Below are positions 50,871-59,724 of a stretch of DNA of 64,000 nucleotides, in pieces. The translations under genes and the position numbers were made by a program. The notes below the pieces were generated by a model that was given only the letters and a program-made list of their open reading frames with translations, had not been told where the DNA came from and searched no databases. Source of the stretch: Bacillota bacterium (GTDB lineage: Bacteria; Bacillota; Clostridia; Tissierellales; Sedimentibacteraceae). The stretch is from contig JAEWJT010000009.1 of NCBI GenBank assembly GCA_023386345.1, positions 1-64,000 on the forward strand. The letters run 5' to 3'. Positions within the stretch are counted from its first letter, which is position 1. Every line of letters starts with the position of its first letter.

Positions 50871-50983
50871 TTGTAATAATAAAAAAAATAAAATTAAGGT
50901 CGAAAAATCAAGTTACAAGGAAAAAGCAAGCGCTCTCAACTTTTGTTTGCAGTAAGGATTATTATACTATGGAGGAAAAATTT

Positions 50984-52720
50984 ATGAAAAAATGGTTTAA
51001 CAATTTAAAAGTTGGTATCAAAATTACTCTCGGATTTATGCTTGTAGCAATAATTGCAGGTATAATAGGTATTATTGGAATTTTTAGTCTTAAAAGTGTT
51101 GGTAAATCTTACAGTGTTGCATATTCAGATTCGGTTGCAGCATTGCAGTATGTGGAAAGGATTAGTTCTTCGTTTCAGGAGATACGAGCAAACCTGTTTG
51201 AAATGACATTGTCTGACGATAGAACTTACAAGGAATCATGCGCTGAAAGCATAAATAACCATAGAAAAGTTATAGACGAGAGTTTGACAGGGTATAAGGC
51301 AGTGCTAGAAAAATACACTGCTGAGGAAGCAGCTATAGAGATTAAGCTTCTAGCAGATCTTGAATCGGCTACCAATGCCTTTGGTGCAAAAAGAGCTGAG
51401 ATTATGAATGGCATTGCCTTGGATTCATCGCGACGCAGTGAGACCTTTGACATGATGAGAGATGGAAGCGAGCTACACACTCTAGCTCAAGTAATGGAAA
51501 CCGCCATTACCGCCCTAGTCGACTACAACAACAGCTATGCAGATAATCAAATTAAAAGCAATGATAGCTTAGTATTTAACTCTAATATTATAATGATTAT
51601 TTTTGTCGTAGTTGGTGTGCTTTTAGCAGTTTTGACTGGCATTATTATCTCGCAAAATATATCAAAGAGAATTAACACAGTTGTTGAAGCTTCTAATAAG
51701 CTATCTGCCGGTGATTTTAATATTAGTATAAAAGAAAACTCAGAAGATGAAATTGGCTTGCTATCACAATCTTTCCGAAAAATGTCTGATACATTGACCT
51801 TCGTCGTAAATGATTTCATATATATTCTTAACGAATTAGCCAATGCAAATTTTACTGTAAAATCTAAAGATATTAATACATATGTTGGAAATTACTACGA
51901 ATTAATTGAAGCTGTAAGAAAAATGATAGCTATGTTAAGTGAAACTATAATGCAAATTGATATGGCGGCTGATCAGGTATCTACTGGTTCTTCTCAAGTA
52001 TCAAGTGGAGCACAGGCTCTTGCCGCTGGTTCAACGGAGCAGGCAGCATCTATTGAAGAATTAAGTGCCGCTATAGAAAAAATATCTGAACAAATTATAG
52101 AAAACTCTTTAATTGTAAATAATTCTGCAGATCACGTTCAGCAAACTGGAAACGATGTAGATGCAGGAAACAGACAAATGGATCAGCTTACTAAGGCTAT
52201 GGAAGATATTGAACAAGCTTCAAATCAAATAGCGAACATTACAAAAGCTATTGAAGATATTGCATTCCAAACAAATATCCTTGCATTAAATGCAGCAATT
52301 GAGGCGGCTCGTGCTGGAAATGCTGGAAAGGGCTTTGCTGTAGTTGCAGATGAAGTTAGAGCACTTGCTGCAAAATCCGGTGATGCTGCTAAGCAAACAA
52401 CTGACCTTATCAATGCTTCAGTTGGAGCAGTTGCAAAGGGAATAGAAATTACTGCTCAAACAGCAAGAATTCTGCAAAACGTTGGAATTAGTGCTACGAA
52501 CGTAGTTGATAGCTTTGAGCAAATAAAAAAATCTTCTAGTGAACAGTCAGTAGCAATTGAACATATTAAAGAAGGCATTTCTCAGATATCTGCTGTTATT
52601 CAGACAAATGCTGCAAATGCAGAGGAAAATTCAGCAACAAGCGAAGAAATGTCAGCACAAGCGGTTACACTGCGTCATGAAGTTGAAAAATTCAAATTAG
52701 CAAAAAATCATGCTAGATAA
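50984..52720 (+). CDS. Methyl-accepting chemotaxis protein
   Basis: 578 residues from ATG 50984, 7 bp after GGAGGA (an upstream ATG at 50969 overlaps that site). Membrane helix 1 about 12-35; a four-helix-bundle ligand domain (4HB_MCP type) to about 190; helix 2 (IIMIIFVVVGVLLAVLTGIII); HAMP (SKRINTVVEASNKLSAGDF). The long cytoplasmic coiled coil has the tip EDIAFQTNILALNAAIEAARAGNAGKGFAVVADEVRALA. Signals to CheA/CheW. No che or flagellar genes are nearby. Transcription appears to depend on the invertible promoter, so the receptor may be phase variable. Confidence 0.95.
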   Translation: MKKWFNNLKVGIKITLGFMLVAIIAGIIGIIGIFSLKSVGKSYSVAYSDSVAALQYVERISSSFQEIRANLFEMTLSDDRTYKESCAESINNHRKVIDESLTGYKAVLEKYTAEEAAIEIKLLADLESATNAFGAKRAEIMNGIALDSSRRSETFDMMRDGSELHTLAQVMETAITALVDYNNSYADNQIKSNDSLVFNSNIIMIIFVVVGVLLAVLTGIIISQNISKRINTVVEASNKLSAGDFNISIKENSEDEIGLLSQSFRKMSDTLTFVVNDFIYILNELANANFTVKSKDINTYVGNYYELIEAVRKMIAMLSETIMQIDMAADQVSTGSSQVSSGAQALAAGSTEQAASIEELSAAIEKISEQIIENSLIVNNSADHVQQTGNDVDAGNRQMDQLTKAMEDIEQASNQIANITKAIEDIAFQTNILALNAAIEAARAGNAGKGFAVVADEVRALAAKSGDAAKQTTDLINASVGAVAKGIEITAQTARILQNVGISATNVVDSFEQIKKSSSEQSVAIEHIKEGISQISAVIQTNAANAEENSATSEEMSAQAVTLRHEVEKFKLAKNHAR

Positions 52721-52747
52721 ATTATAACTTTATATATTAATTAATGG

Positions 52748-52811
52748 AACACAGATTATGATAATTGTGCAGATTAAAAATTGTACATACATCTAATCTG
52801 TGTTTGTTTTT
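52748..52811 (+). terminator. Terminator after the chemoreceptor gene
   Basis: AACACAGATTA (52748-52758) and TAATCTGTGTT (52794-52804), 11 bp perfect with a long 35-base loop, then GTTTTTT. Confidence 0.75.
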
Positions 52812-52938
52812 TCGCGAACATATTCTATAAATTAATATTTAAGTTTTAAATTAAAAAACACTTGTGTTTTATGTAGCTACAAATGTATAATAAATAAGCA
52901 ATGGAAAATACTTTAAATATGTTTGGAGGATGAGTATT

Positions 52939-53373
52939 TTGGATAAATATTTAATAGTTAGTAAGGAAATTCTACCAGAGGTTTATGACAGAGTTATTGA
53001 AGCTAGGAATTATATAAATGATGGCACAGCAAAAGGAATAAGCGAGGCTGTTAAAATGGTTGGAATTAGCCGAAGTACATATTATAAATACAAGGATTTT
53101 GTTTTTTCACCATCAGATAATACGACAGGCAGAAGAGCAGTAATTGCATTGATGCTAAGGCATAAAAGAGGTGTATTGTCAGAGGTTTTAAATATATTAT
53201 CTTCTGAAAAAGCAAACATAATAACAATGAATCAAAATATACCGATAAATGAAAAAGCATCTGTAAATATATCAGTAGATGTTTCAGAAATGCTGATATC
53301 TATGGATGATTTGATTTTAAAACTAAAAAATAATATAGAAGTTATTTCTGTAAAGCTTTTATCAATTGAATAG
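52939..53373 (+). CDS. ACT-domain protein (PheB-like)
   Basis: 144 residues. N-terminal helix-turn-helix-like segment (ISEAVKMVGISRSTYYKYKDFVF), then an ACT domain (VIALMLRHKRGVLSEVLNILSSEKANIITMNQNIPINEKASVNISVDV), an amino-acid-binding regulatory fold. Matches UPF0735/PheB proteins, thought to sense aromatic amino acids. TTG 52939 is preferred to ATG 52930, which touches the GGAGG. 10 bp before the patatin gene, with which it is probably co-transcribed. Confidence 0.8.
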   Translation: MDKYLIVSKEILPEVYDRVIEARNYINDGTAKGISEAVKMVGISRSTYYKYKDFVFSPSDNTTGRRAVIALMLRHKRGVLSEVLNILSSEKANIITMNQNIPINEKASVNISVDVSEMLISMDDLILKLKNNIEVISVKLLSIE

Positions 53374-53383
53374 GAGAGAAATT

Positions 53384-54592
53384 ATGCAATATGGATTGGT
53401 ATTAGAGGGCGGAGGAGCTAGAGGATCTTACCATGTCGGAGCTTATAAAGCTTTGCTAGATTTAGGTATTTCAATAGCTGGAGTAACAGGGACATCAATA
53501 GGAGCTTTGAATGGAGCTGCGATTGTTCAAAATAATCTTGAGGGCTTGGAAAAGCTGTGGGAAACTATAGGCGTAGACACCTTGTTTGGAATTGATATTG
53601 AAGAAATAAATAAATTAAAGGGTAATAATCTATTTAAATTAAATATAGCATATATATATAATTTGTCTAAAGAAATACTTAAAAATGAAGGTTTAGATAC
53701 AACTAAGATGCGAGAGATTATAGGAAGCTTTATTGATGAGAATAAAATTCGTAAATCGAAGATTGATTTTGGACTTGTAACAATATCTTTGACAGATAAT
53801 GAAAATTTAGAGCTTTTTAAAGAAGATATACCAGAAGGGAAGCTTGTTGACTATCTTCTTGCTAGTGCGAATTTACCAGTATTTAAAATGGAAAAGCTGG
53901 ATGGTAAGCATTTTTTAGATGGAGGCTTTTACGATAATTTACCTATAGAAATGTTGGCTAGAAAAGGATATAAGGATTTGATAGCTGTACGAGTTCATGC
54001 TAAGGGCAGGATTAAGAAAATTAATGCAGAGGGACTTAATATAACATATATTGAGCCAGTTGAGTCATTAGGTGAAGCTTTGGACTTTGACACAGAAAAT
54101 GCTTGTAAAAATATTAGGCTTGGCTATTATGACACTATGAAAGTTTTCAAGAGTTTAAAGGGACACAAATATTATATAAGACCGTATAGTAAAAACTTTT
54201 TAAAGTATATAGCAGAAATATTTGATAATAGAAAGCAAAAAATTATTAACATTTCAAATATATTTGGCTTTGATGGGCTGCCGTCAGACAGGATGCTTTT
54301 TGAAAAGATATTTCCAAGATTGATGAAAATTTTAGAAATGAAAGATAATAGCGATTATCAAGATGTTATTATAAGACTTGTTGAGCATGTAGCTGAAAAA
54401 TTTGAAAAAATTGAAAGATTTAAAATATATGATGCAGACGAATTTATTAGAATAGTAGTAAATCAATTTAGAAAATCCCCAATAAGATCAGAAAAGAAGA
54501 TACCTTCATTCATTAGACAAATCAAGCTTTTATCATTGACTGTAAAAGATGATTTACTGATTACAATATTTAGAGAGATATTTTTTGAGTAG
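53384..54592 (+). CDS. Patatin-like phospholipase
   Basis: 402 residues. Oxyanion loop GGGARGSYHVG, nucleophile Ser in GTSIGALNG, catalytic Asp in LDGGFYDNLP, as in RssA/patatin acyl hydrolases. The C-terminal ~170 residues are an extra helical region without known domain (EKIFPRLMKILEMKDNSDYQDVIIRLVEH). Intracellular; hydrolyses lipid acyl esters, natural substrate unknown. ATG 53384 with AGGAGAG is used rather than the TTG at 53366. Confidence 0.9.
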   Translation: MQYGLVLEGGGARGSYHVGAYKALLDLGISIAGVTGTSIGALNGAAIVQNNLEGLEKLWETIGVDTLFGIDIEEINKLKGNNLFKLNIAYIYNLSKEILKNEGLDTTKMREIIGSFIDENKIRKSKIDFGLVTISLTDNENLELFKEDIPEGKLVDYLLASANLPVFKMEKLDGKHFLDGGFYDNLPIEMLARKGYKDLIAVRVHAKGRIKKINAEGLNITYIEPVESLGEALDFDTENACKNIRLGYYDTMKVFKSLKGHKYYIRPYSKNFLKYIAEIFDNRKQKIINISNIFGFDGLPSDRMLFEKIFPRLMKILEMKDNSDYQDVIIRLVEHVAEKFEKIERFKIYDADEFIRIVVNQFRKSPIRSEKKIPSFIRQIKLLSLTVKDDLLITIFREIFFE

Positions 54593-54715
54593 ATATAAAT
54601 GAAGAATCAGAATGATTTTTCCATAGAATGAATGCAGTTCACTTTTTTATAAAATGTTGAGTTTATAAATTACGCTATATAGATATGATAAAAGAAAACA
54701 AAGAAGGTGCTAAAC

Positions 54716-56107
54716 GTGAAAAATAAAAATTATATAACAGTACTGCAAAATATTTTGCACTTGCTTAGCGAGGGCGTTCATGTGCTTGATAAGGACGGAA
54801 ATAGTATCATTTACAATGACGCAATGGCTGGCTTAGAAAAAATGGACGCAAGAGATGTTTTAAATAAACCGTTTGAGGAGGTTTTTAAAAATCTAGATGC
54901 TAAAGATAGCACGTTACTGCAAGCACTATATAACAAAAAAAGCACAATAAATAAAGATCAAAGCTATTTAAATAAAGATGGCAAGAAAATAACAACAATC
55001 AATACAACTATTCCTGTAATTGACAATGGAGAGGTAATAGCGGCAGTTGAAGTATCAAAGGATATCACTAAAATTCAGGAAATGTCAAATACAATATTGG
55101 AGTTAAGAAAAGAGATAAAAGAGCCTAATGAAGTTAAGGAGCTTAAAATTAAGAAGTACAGATTTAGCAATTTAGTTGGAAAAAGCCCTAATTTTAAAGC
55201 TGTGCTTAATATTGCTAGAAAAGCTGCAAACAGCTCTGCCTCGGTGTTTATTTATGGAGAGACAGGTACAGGAAAAGAACTGATAGCTCAAAGTATTCAT
55301 TTTGATGGGACAAGGCAAAATAAGCCATTTCTTGCACAAAACTGTGCCGCATTACCTGAAACACTTTTAGAAAGCATACTTTTCGGTACAGCAAAGGGTG
55401 GCTTTACAGGAGCTGTGGACAGAGCAGGACTATTTGAACAGGCTAATGGAGGAACATTGCTCCTCGATGAGATAAATTCAATGCCATATGAGCTGCAAGG
55501 AAAGCTTTTGCGTGTTTTGCAGGAAGATTACATAAGGCGTGTTGGAGGCAGCAAGGATATTCCAATTGATGTTAGAATAATTGCTACTGTTAATGAGCCT
55601 GCTGAAGCCTTGATAAAGCAAGGTAAATTGCGAAAGGATTTATATTATAGGATAAAAATTATACCTATAGATGTGCCACCTCTTAGGGAACGTAGAGAAG
55701 ATATATTAATACTTGCAGAGCAATTTATAGACAAGCATAATAAGAGATACAATAAAAATATTTGGATGCTTTCTGATAAGGCGAAAGAAAAGCTATTGAG
55801 CTATAATTACCCTGGAAATGTCAGAGAACTTGAAAATATAATAATGGCTGCAATATCAATGATAGACGATGAAAATGTACTGACTGATAAGCATATTTTA
55901 ATAGATGATGTGAATAATAATACTGTAAAGATAGATTATGAATTTTTAGAGCTTGGCGTTGAAAAGTATTTAGAAAATTTAGAGAAAGAAATAATTAAAA
56001 ACACACTAAATACATATCAACACAATATAACAAAATCGGCAGAACATTTGAAAATTAAACGACAAACTTTGCAGCATAAAATTAAGAAATACAATTTACA
56101 TTCATAA
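54716..56107 (+). CDS. Sigma-54-dependent activator with PAS domain
   Basis: 463 residues from GTG 54716; AAGAAGG 8 bp before it decides against GTG 54707. PAS sensor about 10-120 (ILHLLSEGVHVLDKDGNSIIYNDAMAG), AAA+ domain with Walker A GETGTGKE at 181, the sigma-54 contact loop as GGFTGA (GAFTGA variant), Walker B TLLLDEINS, RKDLYYRI and R-finger region PPLRERREDI, and a Fis-type HTH at the end (NITKSAEHLKIKRQTLQHKIKKY). RocR-like. Directly upstream of a dyad and a -24/-12 promoter serving the ornithine cluster, so it is its probable activator; PAS ligand unknown. Confidence 0.93.
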   Translation: MKNKNYITVLQNILHLLSEGVHVLDKDGNSIIYNDAMAGLEKMDARDVLNKPFEEVFKNLDAKDSTLLQALYNKKSTINKDQSYLNKDGKKITTINTTIPVIDNGEVIAAVEVSKDITKIQEMSNTILELRKEIKEPNEVKELKIKKYRFSNLVGKSPNFKAVLNIARKAANSSASVFIYGETGTGKELIAQSIHFDGTRQNKPFLAQNCAALPETLLESILFGTAKGGFTGAVDRAGLFEQANGGTLLLDEINSMPYELQGKLLRVLQEDYIRRVGGSKDIPIDVRIIATVNEPAEALIKQGKLRKDLYYRIKIIPIDVPPLRERREDILILAEQFIDKHNKRYNKNIWMLSDKAKEKLLSYNYPGNVRELENIIMAAISMIDDENVLTDKHILIDDVNNNTVKIDYEFLELGVEKYLENLEKEIIKNTLNTYQHNITKSAEHLKIKRQTLQHKIKKYNLHS

Positions 56108-56128
56108 TAAGAAAATAAATTTAAAATT

Positions 56129-56169
56129 ACTGCAAATATTTTTGCGTCAACTGCAAAAATATTTGCAGT
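56129..56169. promoter_or_regulatory. Enhancer (UAS) dyad for the sigma-54 activator
   Basis: ACTGCAAATATTTTTGC (56129-56145) and its exact inverse (56153-56169) with a 7-bp spacer. A third half-site, TATTTGCAGTA, occurs at 56235-56245. The dyad is about 160-190 bp upstream of the predicted transcript start, the usual distance for sigma-54 enhancers. No T-run, so it is not a good terminator for the regulator gene. Confidence 0.7.
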
Positions 56170-56316
56170 AATTTGTTAAAACAAGATAATAAAATCTCTT
56201 TTAAAAAAAGAAATGTGTTAAAATATTGCGCTAGTATTTGCAGTATTCAGTGGAAACATTTGCTAATCACATATTTTTATAATATACCTAAATCTTACAA
56301 ATATTATAAAAAATTT

Positions 56317-56331
56317 TGGCACAGAATTTGC
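56317..56331 (+). promoter_or_regulatory. Sigma-54 (-24/-12) promoter of the ornithine operon
   Basis: TGGCAC (56317-56322) and TTGC (56328-56331); GG and GC are exactly 10 bp apart, matching the consensus TGGCAC-N5-TTGC. Predicted start near 56343. The leader then holds a 7-bp hairpin AGCGAAA / TTTCGCT (56353-56370). Confidence 0.9.
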
Positions 56332-56464
56332 TTATAATATAGTCAGTAAAAAAGCGAAACAGATTTCGCTCTATAAATAATTTTAAAAATAAATGAAATA
56401 CTAAAATCACAAGAGGCTCAACCATAGTCGAGACTCTGCTTATGAAAGCAAGGAGGAAAATTTT

Positions 56465-57526
56465 ATGAAAAATGTAAAAGTAATAATTTGGGGACTAGGA
56501 GCAATGGGCTCTGGAATGGCAAGAATGCTATTAAAGAAAAAGGGCGTTGACATAGTTGGAGGAATTGATATAGGTGCAAAACTTGGAAAAAGCCTTTACG
56601 AGGTAGTAGGCGTTGAAAGAGGAGACAGAGAAGATGTTATAGTTGGAACTAGAGATGAAGTTATAACTGAAAAAGCTGCTGACGTTGTATTATTGTGTAC
56701 AGATTCTTTCACTGCTAAAGCATTTGACAAGATTAAATTTATACTTGAAAAGAAAATGAACGTTATAACAACTGCAGAAGAAATGGCATATCCACAGGCA
56801 CAAGAGCCAGAATTAGCAAAGCAAATGGATGAAATAGCTAAGGCGAATGGCGTATCAGTATTAGGTACTGGAATAAACCCAGGCTTGATAATGGATTTAT
56901 TGGTTGTAATAATGACTGGATGTATGGAAGATGTTGAGAGCATTTTATCAAGAAGAGTAAACAGTTTGTCACCATTTGGACCAGCAGTTATGGAAGAGCA
57001 AGGAATAGGATTAGAAGTTGCAAAATTCAATGAATTAAAAGCAGCAGGAAAAATGACTGGACATGTTGGATTCCCTGAATCAATAAATATGATAGCAGAT
57101 GCTATAGGCTGGAAAGTTGATAAAATAGAGCAAGATATGGAACCGATAGTTACAGATGTAGATAGAAAATCTCCATATGGTTTTGCAAAAGCTGGTAATG
57201 TTGCAGGTGTTGCAATGAAGGGCTGGGGATATGTAAACGGTGGTCAAAAGTTAATAGAAATGGATCATCCACAGCAAATTGAACCGGAGCAAGTTGGAAT
57301 AAATACTGGAGATTATGTAATAATCAAAGGAACTCCAAGCATTAATATGATTAACTCACCAGAGGTTGAGGGTGGAATTGGTACAATGGCAATGTGTGTA
57401 AACATGATACCGCACATCATCAATGCAAAACCAGGTCTACAAACAATGCTTACTCTTCCAGTGCCAAGAGCGATAATGGGAGATATGAGAGAGCAAATTT
57501 GCGAAGATAGCAAAATAGTAAAATAA
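56465..57526 (+). CDS. ord: 2,4-diaminopentanoate dehydrogenase
   Basis: 353 residues. Rossmann NAD(P) site WGLGAMGSGMARMLL at the N-terminus, then the DapB-like catalytic part with GTGINPGLIMDLLVV and SPFGPAVMEEQGIGL. Oxidatively deaminates (2R,4S)-2,4-diaminopentanoate to 2-amino-4-oxopentanoate with NAD(P)+. First gene after the sigma-54 promoter, with a strong AAGGAGG. Followed by its pathway partners in the order known from C. sticklandii and C. difficile. Confidence 0.95.
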   Translation: MKNVKVIIWGLGAMGSGMARMLLKKKGVDIVGGIDIGAKLGKSLYEVVGVERGDREDVIVGTRDEVITEKAADVVLLCTDSFTAKAFDKIKFILEKKMNVITTAEEMAYPQAQEPELAKQMDEIAKANGVSVLGTGINPGLIMDLLVVIMTGCMEDVESILSRRVNSLSPFGPAVMEEQGIGLEVAKFNELKAAGKMTGHVGFPESINMIADAIGWKVDKIEQDMEPIVTDVDRKSPYGFAKAGNVAGVAMKGWGYVNGGQKLIEMDHPQQIEPEQVGINTGDYVIIKGTPSINMINSPEVEGGIGTMAMCVNMIPHIINAKPGLQTMLTLPVPRAIMGDMREQICEDSKIVK

Positions 57527-57601
57527 TAATTTTATCTGATTTTGATTATTGAAATAAAATTAATCTATAAATTTTTAAATTTAGAATAGGAAGTGACTTA
57601 A

Positions 57602-57907
57602 ATGGTTAAAAAAGGAGAATGGGTATTAATACATAATATTGTATTGAGTCCTGAAGAGAGAGCTCCTCAAGTGCCAGATGACACTAAAAAAGTTCCACTC
57701 GAATTATGGGTAAAAGGATATCTACAAGAAGATGCACATATAGGTGATGAAGTTACGATTTTGACAAGGACAAAAAGACTTGCTAAAGGAAAGCTTTTAG
57801 AAGTAAACCCTTATTATAAGCATGATTTTGGAAAGTTTATTCCAGAATTGCTAAAAATAGGCGACCAAGTTAGAGACATCTTGTTTGGGGGTGAGGATAA
57901 TGAGTAG
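57602..57907 (+). CDS. ortA: 2-amino-4-ketopentanoate thiolase, alpha subunit
   Basis: 101 residues, all-beta small subunit (GEWVLIHNIVLSPEERAPQVPDDTKKVPLELWVKG). With OrtB it cleaves 2-amino-4-oxopentanoate plus CoA to acetyl-CoA and alanine. Size and position are as in known clusters. The stop overlaps the ortB start by 8 bp, fitting a two-subunit enzyme. Confidence 0.94.
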   Translation: MVKKGEWVLIHNIVLSPEERAPQVPDDTKKVPLELWVKGYLQEDAHIGDEVTILTRTKRLAKGKLLEVNPYYKHDFGKFIPELLKIGDQVRDILFGGEDNE

Positions 57908-59309
57908 AGATTTAAGCTACAATGCAGTAATGAGCAGAAAAGCTGAAATAATGAAAAAGGCAATAGGCATTGACTATTCATTATTTGAAAGTGGCACAAT
58001 AGCATTTGATTATGAAAGAATGATGCGTGAAACTGGATATTCTCTTGAAGAAATGCAGGAAATTCAATACTCAGTTAATGTAGGAAATACACCTGTTATA
58101 GAGCTTAAAAATCTTACAGCTCTTGCAAGAAAATTTGCTCCAGCTGGTAAGGGTGCAAGAATATTCATAAAGGACGAAGCAGCCAATCCATCCGGAAGCT
58201 TTAAGGTAAGACGTGCGGCAAATGCTGTATATCATGCAAAAAGATTAGGTTACAAGGGTGTTATAGCTGCTACAAGCGGTAACTATGGAGCCGCAGTAGC
58301 TCAGCAGGCAGCTGTTCAAGGACTAAAATGTATTATAGTTCAAGAATGTTATGATTCAAAAGGGATAGGACAGCCAGAAATAATTGAAAAAGCAAGAAAA
58401 TGCGAAGCTTTAGGAGCGGAGGTTGTTCAGCTATCAGTAGGACCTGAGTTGTTTTATACATTCTTAAGATTATTGGAAGATACTGGATACTTCAATGCTT
58501 CGTTGTACACACCTTTTGGTATAGCAGGAGTAGAAACTCTTGGATACGAAATAGCATTGCAATTCAGAGAAAAATATGGAAAAGACCCTGATGCGGTAGT
58601 ATGTACAAATGCTGGTGGAGGAAATCTCACTGGAACAGCGAGAGGACTTATTAAGGCTGGCTCATCAGCTAAGGTTATAGGAGCAAGTGTTAACCTTAAA
58701 GGACTTCATATGGCATCAGATGAACAATTTAATAAGAAATCATTCACAACAGGACATACAGGCTTTGGTATGCCATTTACTACGTGGCCGGATAGATCAG
58801 ATGTGCCTCGTTCTGCCGCAAGACCGCTTAGATATATCGACAGATATGTTACAGTTAATCAAGGAGAAGTATTCTATATAACAGAAGTTTTGGCAAGCCT
58901 TGAGGGAGAAGAAAAAGGACCTGCTGGCAATACGTCATTAGCAGCGGCATTTTCTATTGCACAGGAAATGGATCAAGATCAAATGATAGTTGTACAGGAA
59001 ACAGAGTACACAGGTGCAGGAAAGCACATTCAACCACAGCTTTCATTTGCTAGAGAAAATGGTATAGATATATTCTTCGGAGACCCTCGTGATGAGATTG
59101 CAGGTAAGAATATAATACTTCCAAAGCATCCATCATTAATTAAGGTTGTTGATGTAGACCTTGACAAAATGAGGATATCTCATATTAAAAATGCTTTGTC
59201 AACTTATAATACCAAAGCTAATGAGGTTTGTGAGTCAGATATAAAATTCTTGGCAAAAGAAACAAAAACTGATGAAAAATTTGTTAAGGATGTTTTAAAT
59301 ACATTATAA
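57900..59309 (+). CDS. ortB: 2-amino-4-ketopentanoate thiolase, beta subunit
   Basis: 469 residues, fold-type II PLP enzyme related to threonine synthase/cysteine synthase. The PLP Lys is in NPSGSFKVRRAANA; phosphate loop TNAGGGNLTGTA; ATSGNYGAAVAQQAA is the conserved active-site segment. Start at ATG 57900 inside the ortA 3' end (behind GGGGGTGAGG), not the frame from 57885. Produces acetyl-CoA and D-alanine in ornithine fermentation (known for C. sticklandii). Confidence 0.95.
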   Translation: MSRDLSYNAVMSRKAEIMKKAIGIDYSLFESGTIAFDYERMMRETGYSLEEMQEIQYSVNVGNTPVIELKNLTALARKFAPAGKGARIFIKDEAANPSGSFKVRRAANAVYHAKRLGYKGVIAATSGNYGAAVAQQAAVQGLKCIIVQECYDSKGIGQPEIIEKARKCEALGAEVVQLSVGPELFYTFLRLLEDTGYFNASLYTPFGIAGVETLGYEIALQFREKYGKDPDAVVCTNAGGGNLTGTARGLIKAGSSAKVIGASVNLKGLHMASDEQFNKKSFTTGHTGFGMPFTTWPDRSDVPRSAARPLRYIDRYVTVNQGEVFYITEVLASLEGEEKGPAGNTSLAAAFSIAQEMDQDQMIVVQETEYTGAGKHIQPQLSFARENGIDIFFGDPRDEIAGKNIILPKHPSLIKVVDVDLDKMRISHIKNALSTYNTKANEVCESDIKFLAKETKTDEKFVKDVLNTL

Positions 59310-59362
59310 AAAATAGAAAAAATTATATTAATTTTACTGTTTTCATTCAATAGGGAGGAAAT

Positions 59363-59713
59363 ATGAAAAGAGCAGATGATTATGAACAAAGAAGACAGCA
59401 TTTGGCAAATTTGACAGATGCAGAATTAGAAAAAAGATTTTGGGATTTAGCAGAAAAGGTTGTTGAACCACTCCTTGAATTAGGAAAGAAAAACACTACA
59501 CCAGCAGTTGAAAGAAGTATACTTCTAAGAATGGGCTTCTCAAGTATTGAAGTAAAGCCAATAGTTGAAGGTGTTATGAACAAAGGCTTGATGCGTAAAG
59601 GCGCAGGCAATGTAGTGTGGAGATTATCAAAAAAACTCGGTGTATCAGTGCGTGAGGCAGGACTTGCTTTAGCTGAGGGAAAACATTGGGATTTAGTTGA
59701 TTCGTTATTTTAA
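59363..59713 (+). CDS. oraS: D-ornithine 4,5-aminomutase, S subunit
   Basis: 116 residues, helical small subunit (RADDYEQRRQHLANLTDAELEKRFWDLAEKVVEPLLELGKKNTTPA). Required partner of OraE in the B12/PLP-dependent 1,2-amino shift of D-ornithine. Ribosome binding site AGGGAGG; 11 bp before oraE. Confidence 0.95.
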   Translation: MKRADDYEQRRQHLANLTDAELEKRFWDLAEKVVEPLLELGKKNTTPAVERSILLRMGFSSIEVKPIVEGVMNKGLMRKGAGNVVWRLSKKLGVSVREAGLALAEGKHWDLVDSLF

Positions 59714-59724
59714 GGAGGATAAAT

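Noticed and set aside
50870..50983. c-di-GMP riboswitch in the chemoreceptor leader
   Set aside because: The conserved GEMM core elements are absent; only weak pairings were found.
56129..56169. Terminator of the sigma-54 activator gene
   Set aside because: The stem is perfect but not followed by a T-run, and its half-site recurs at 56235-56245, which fits an enhancer site better.
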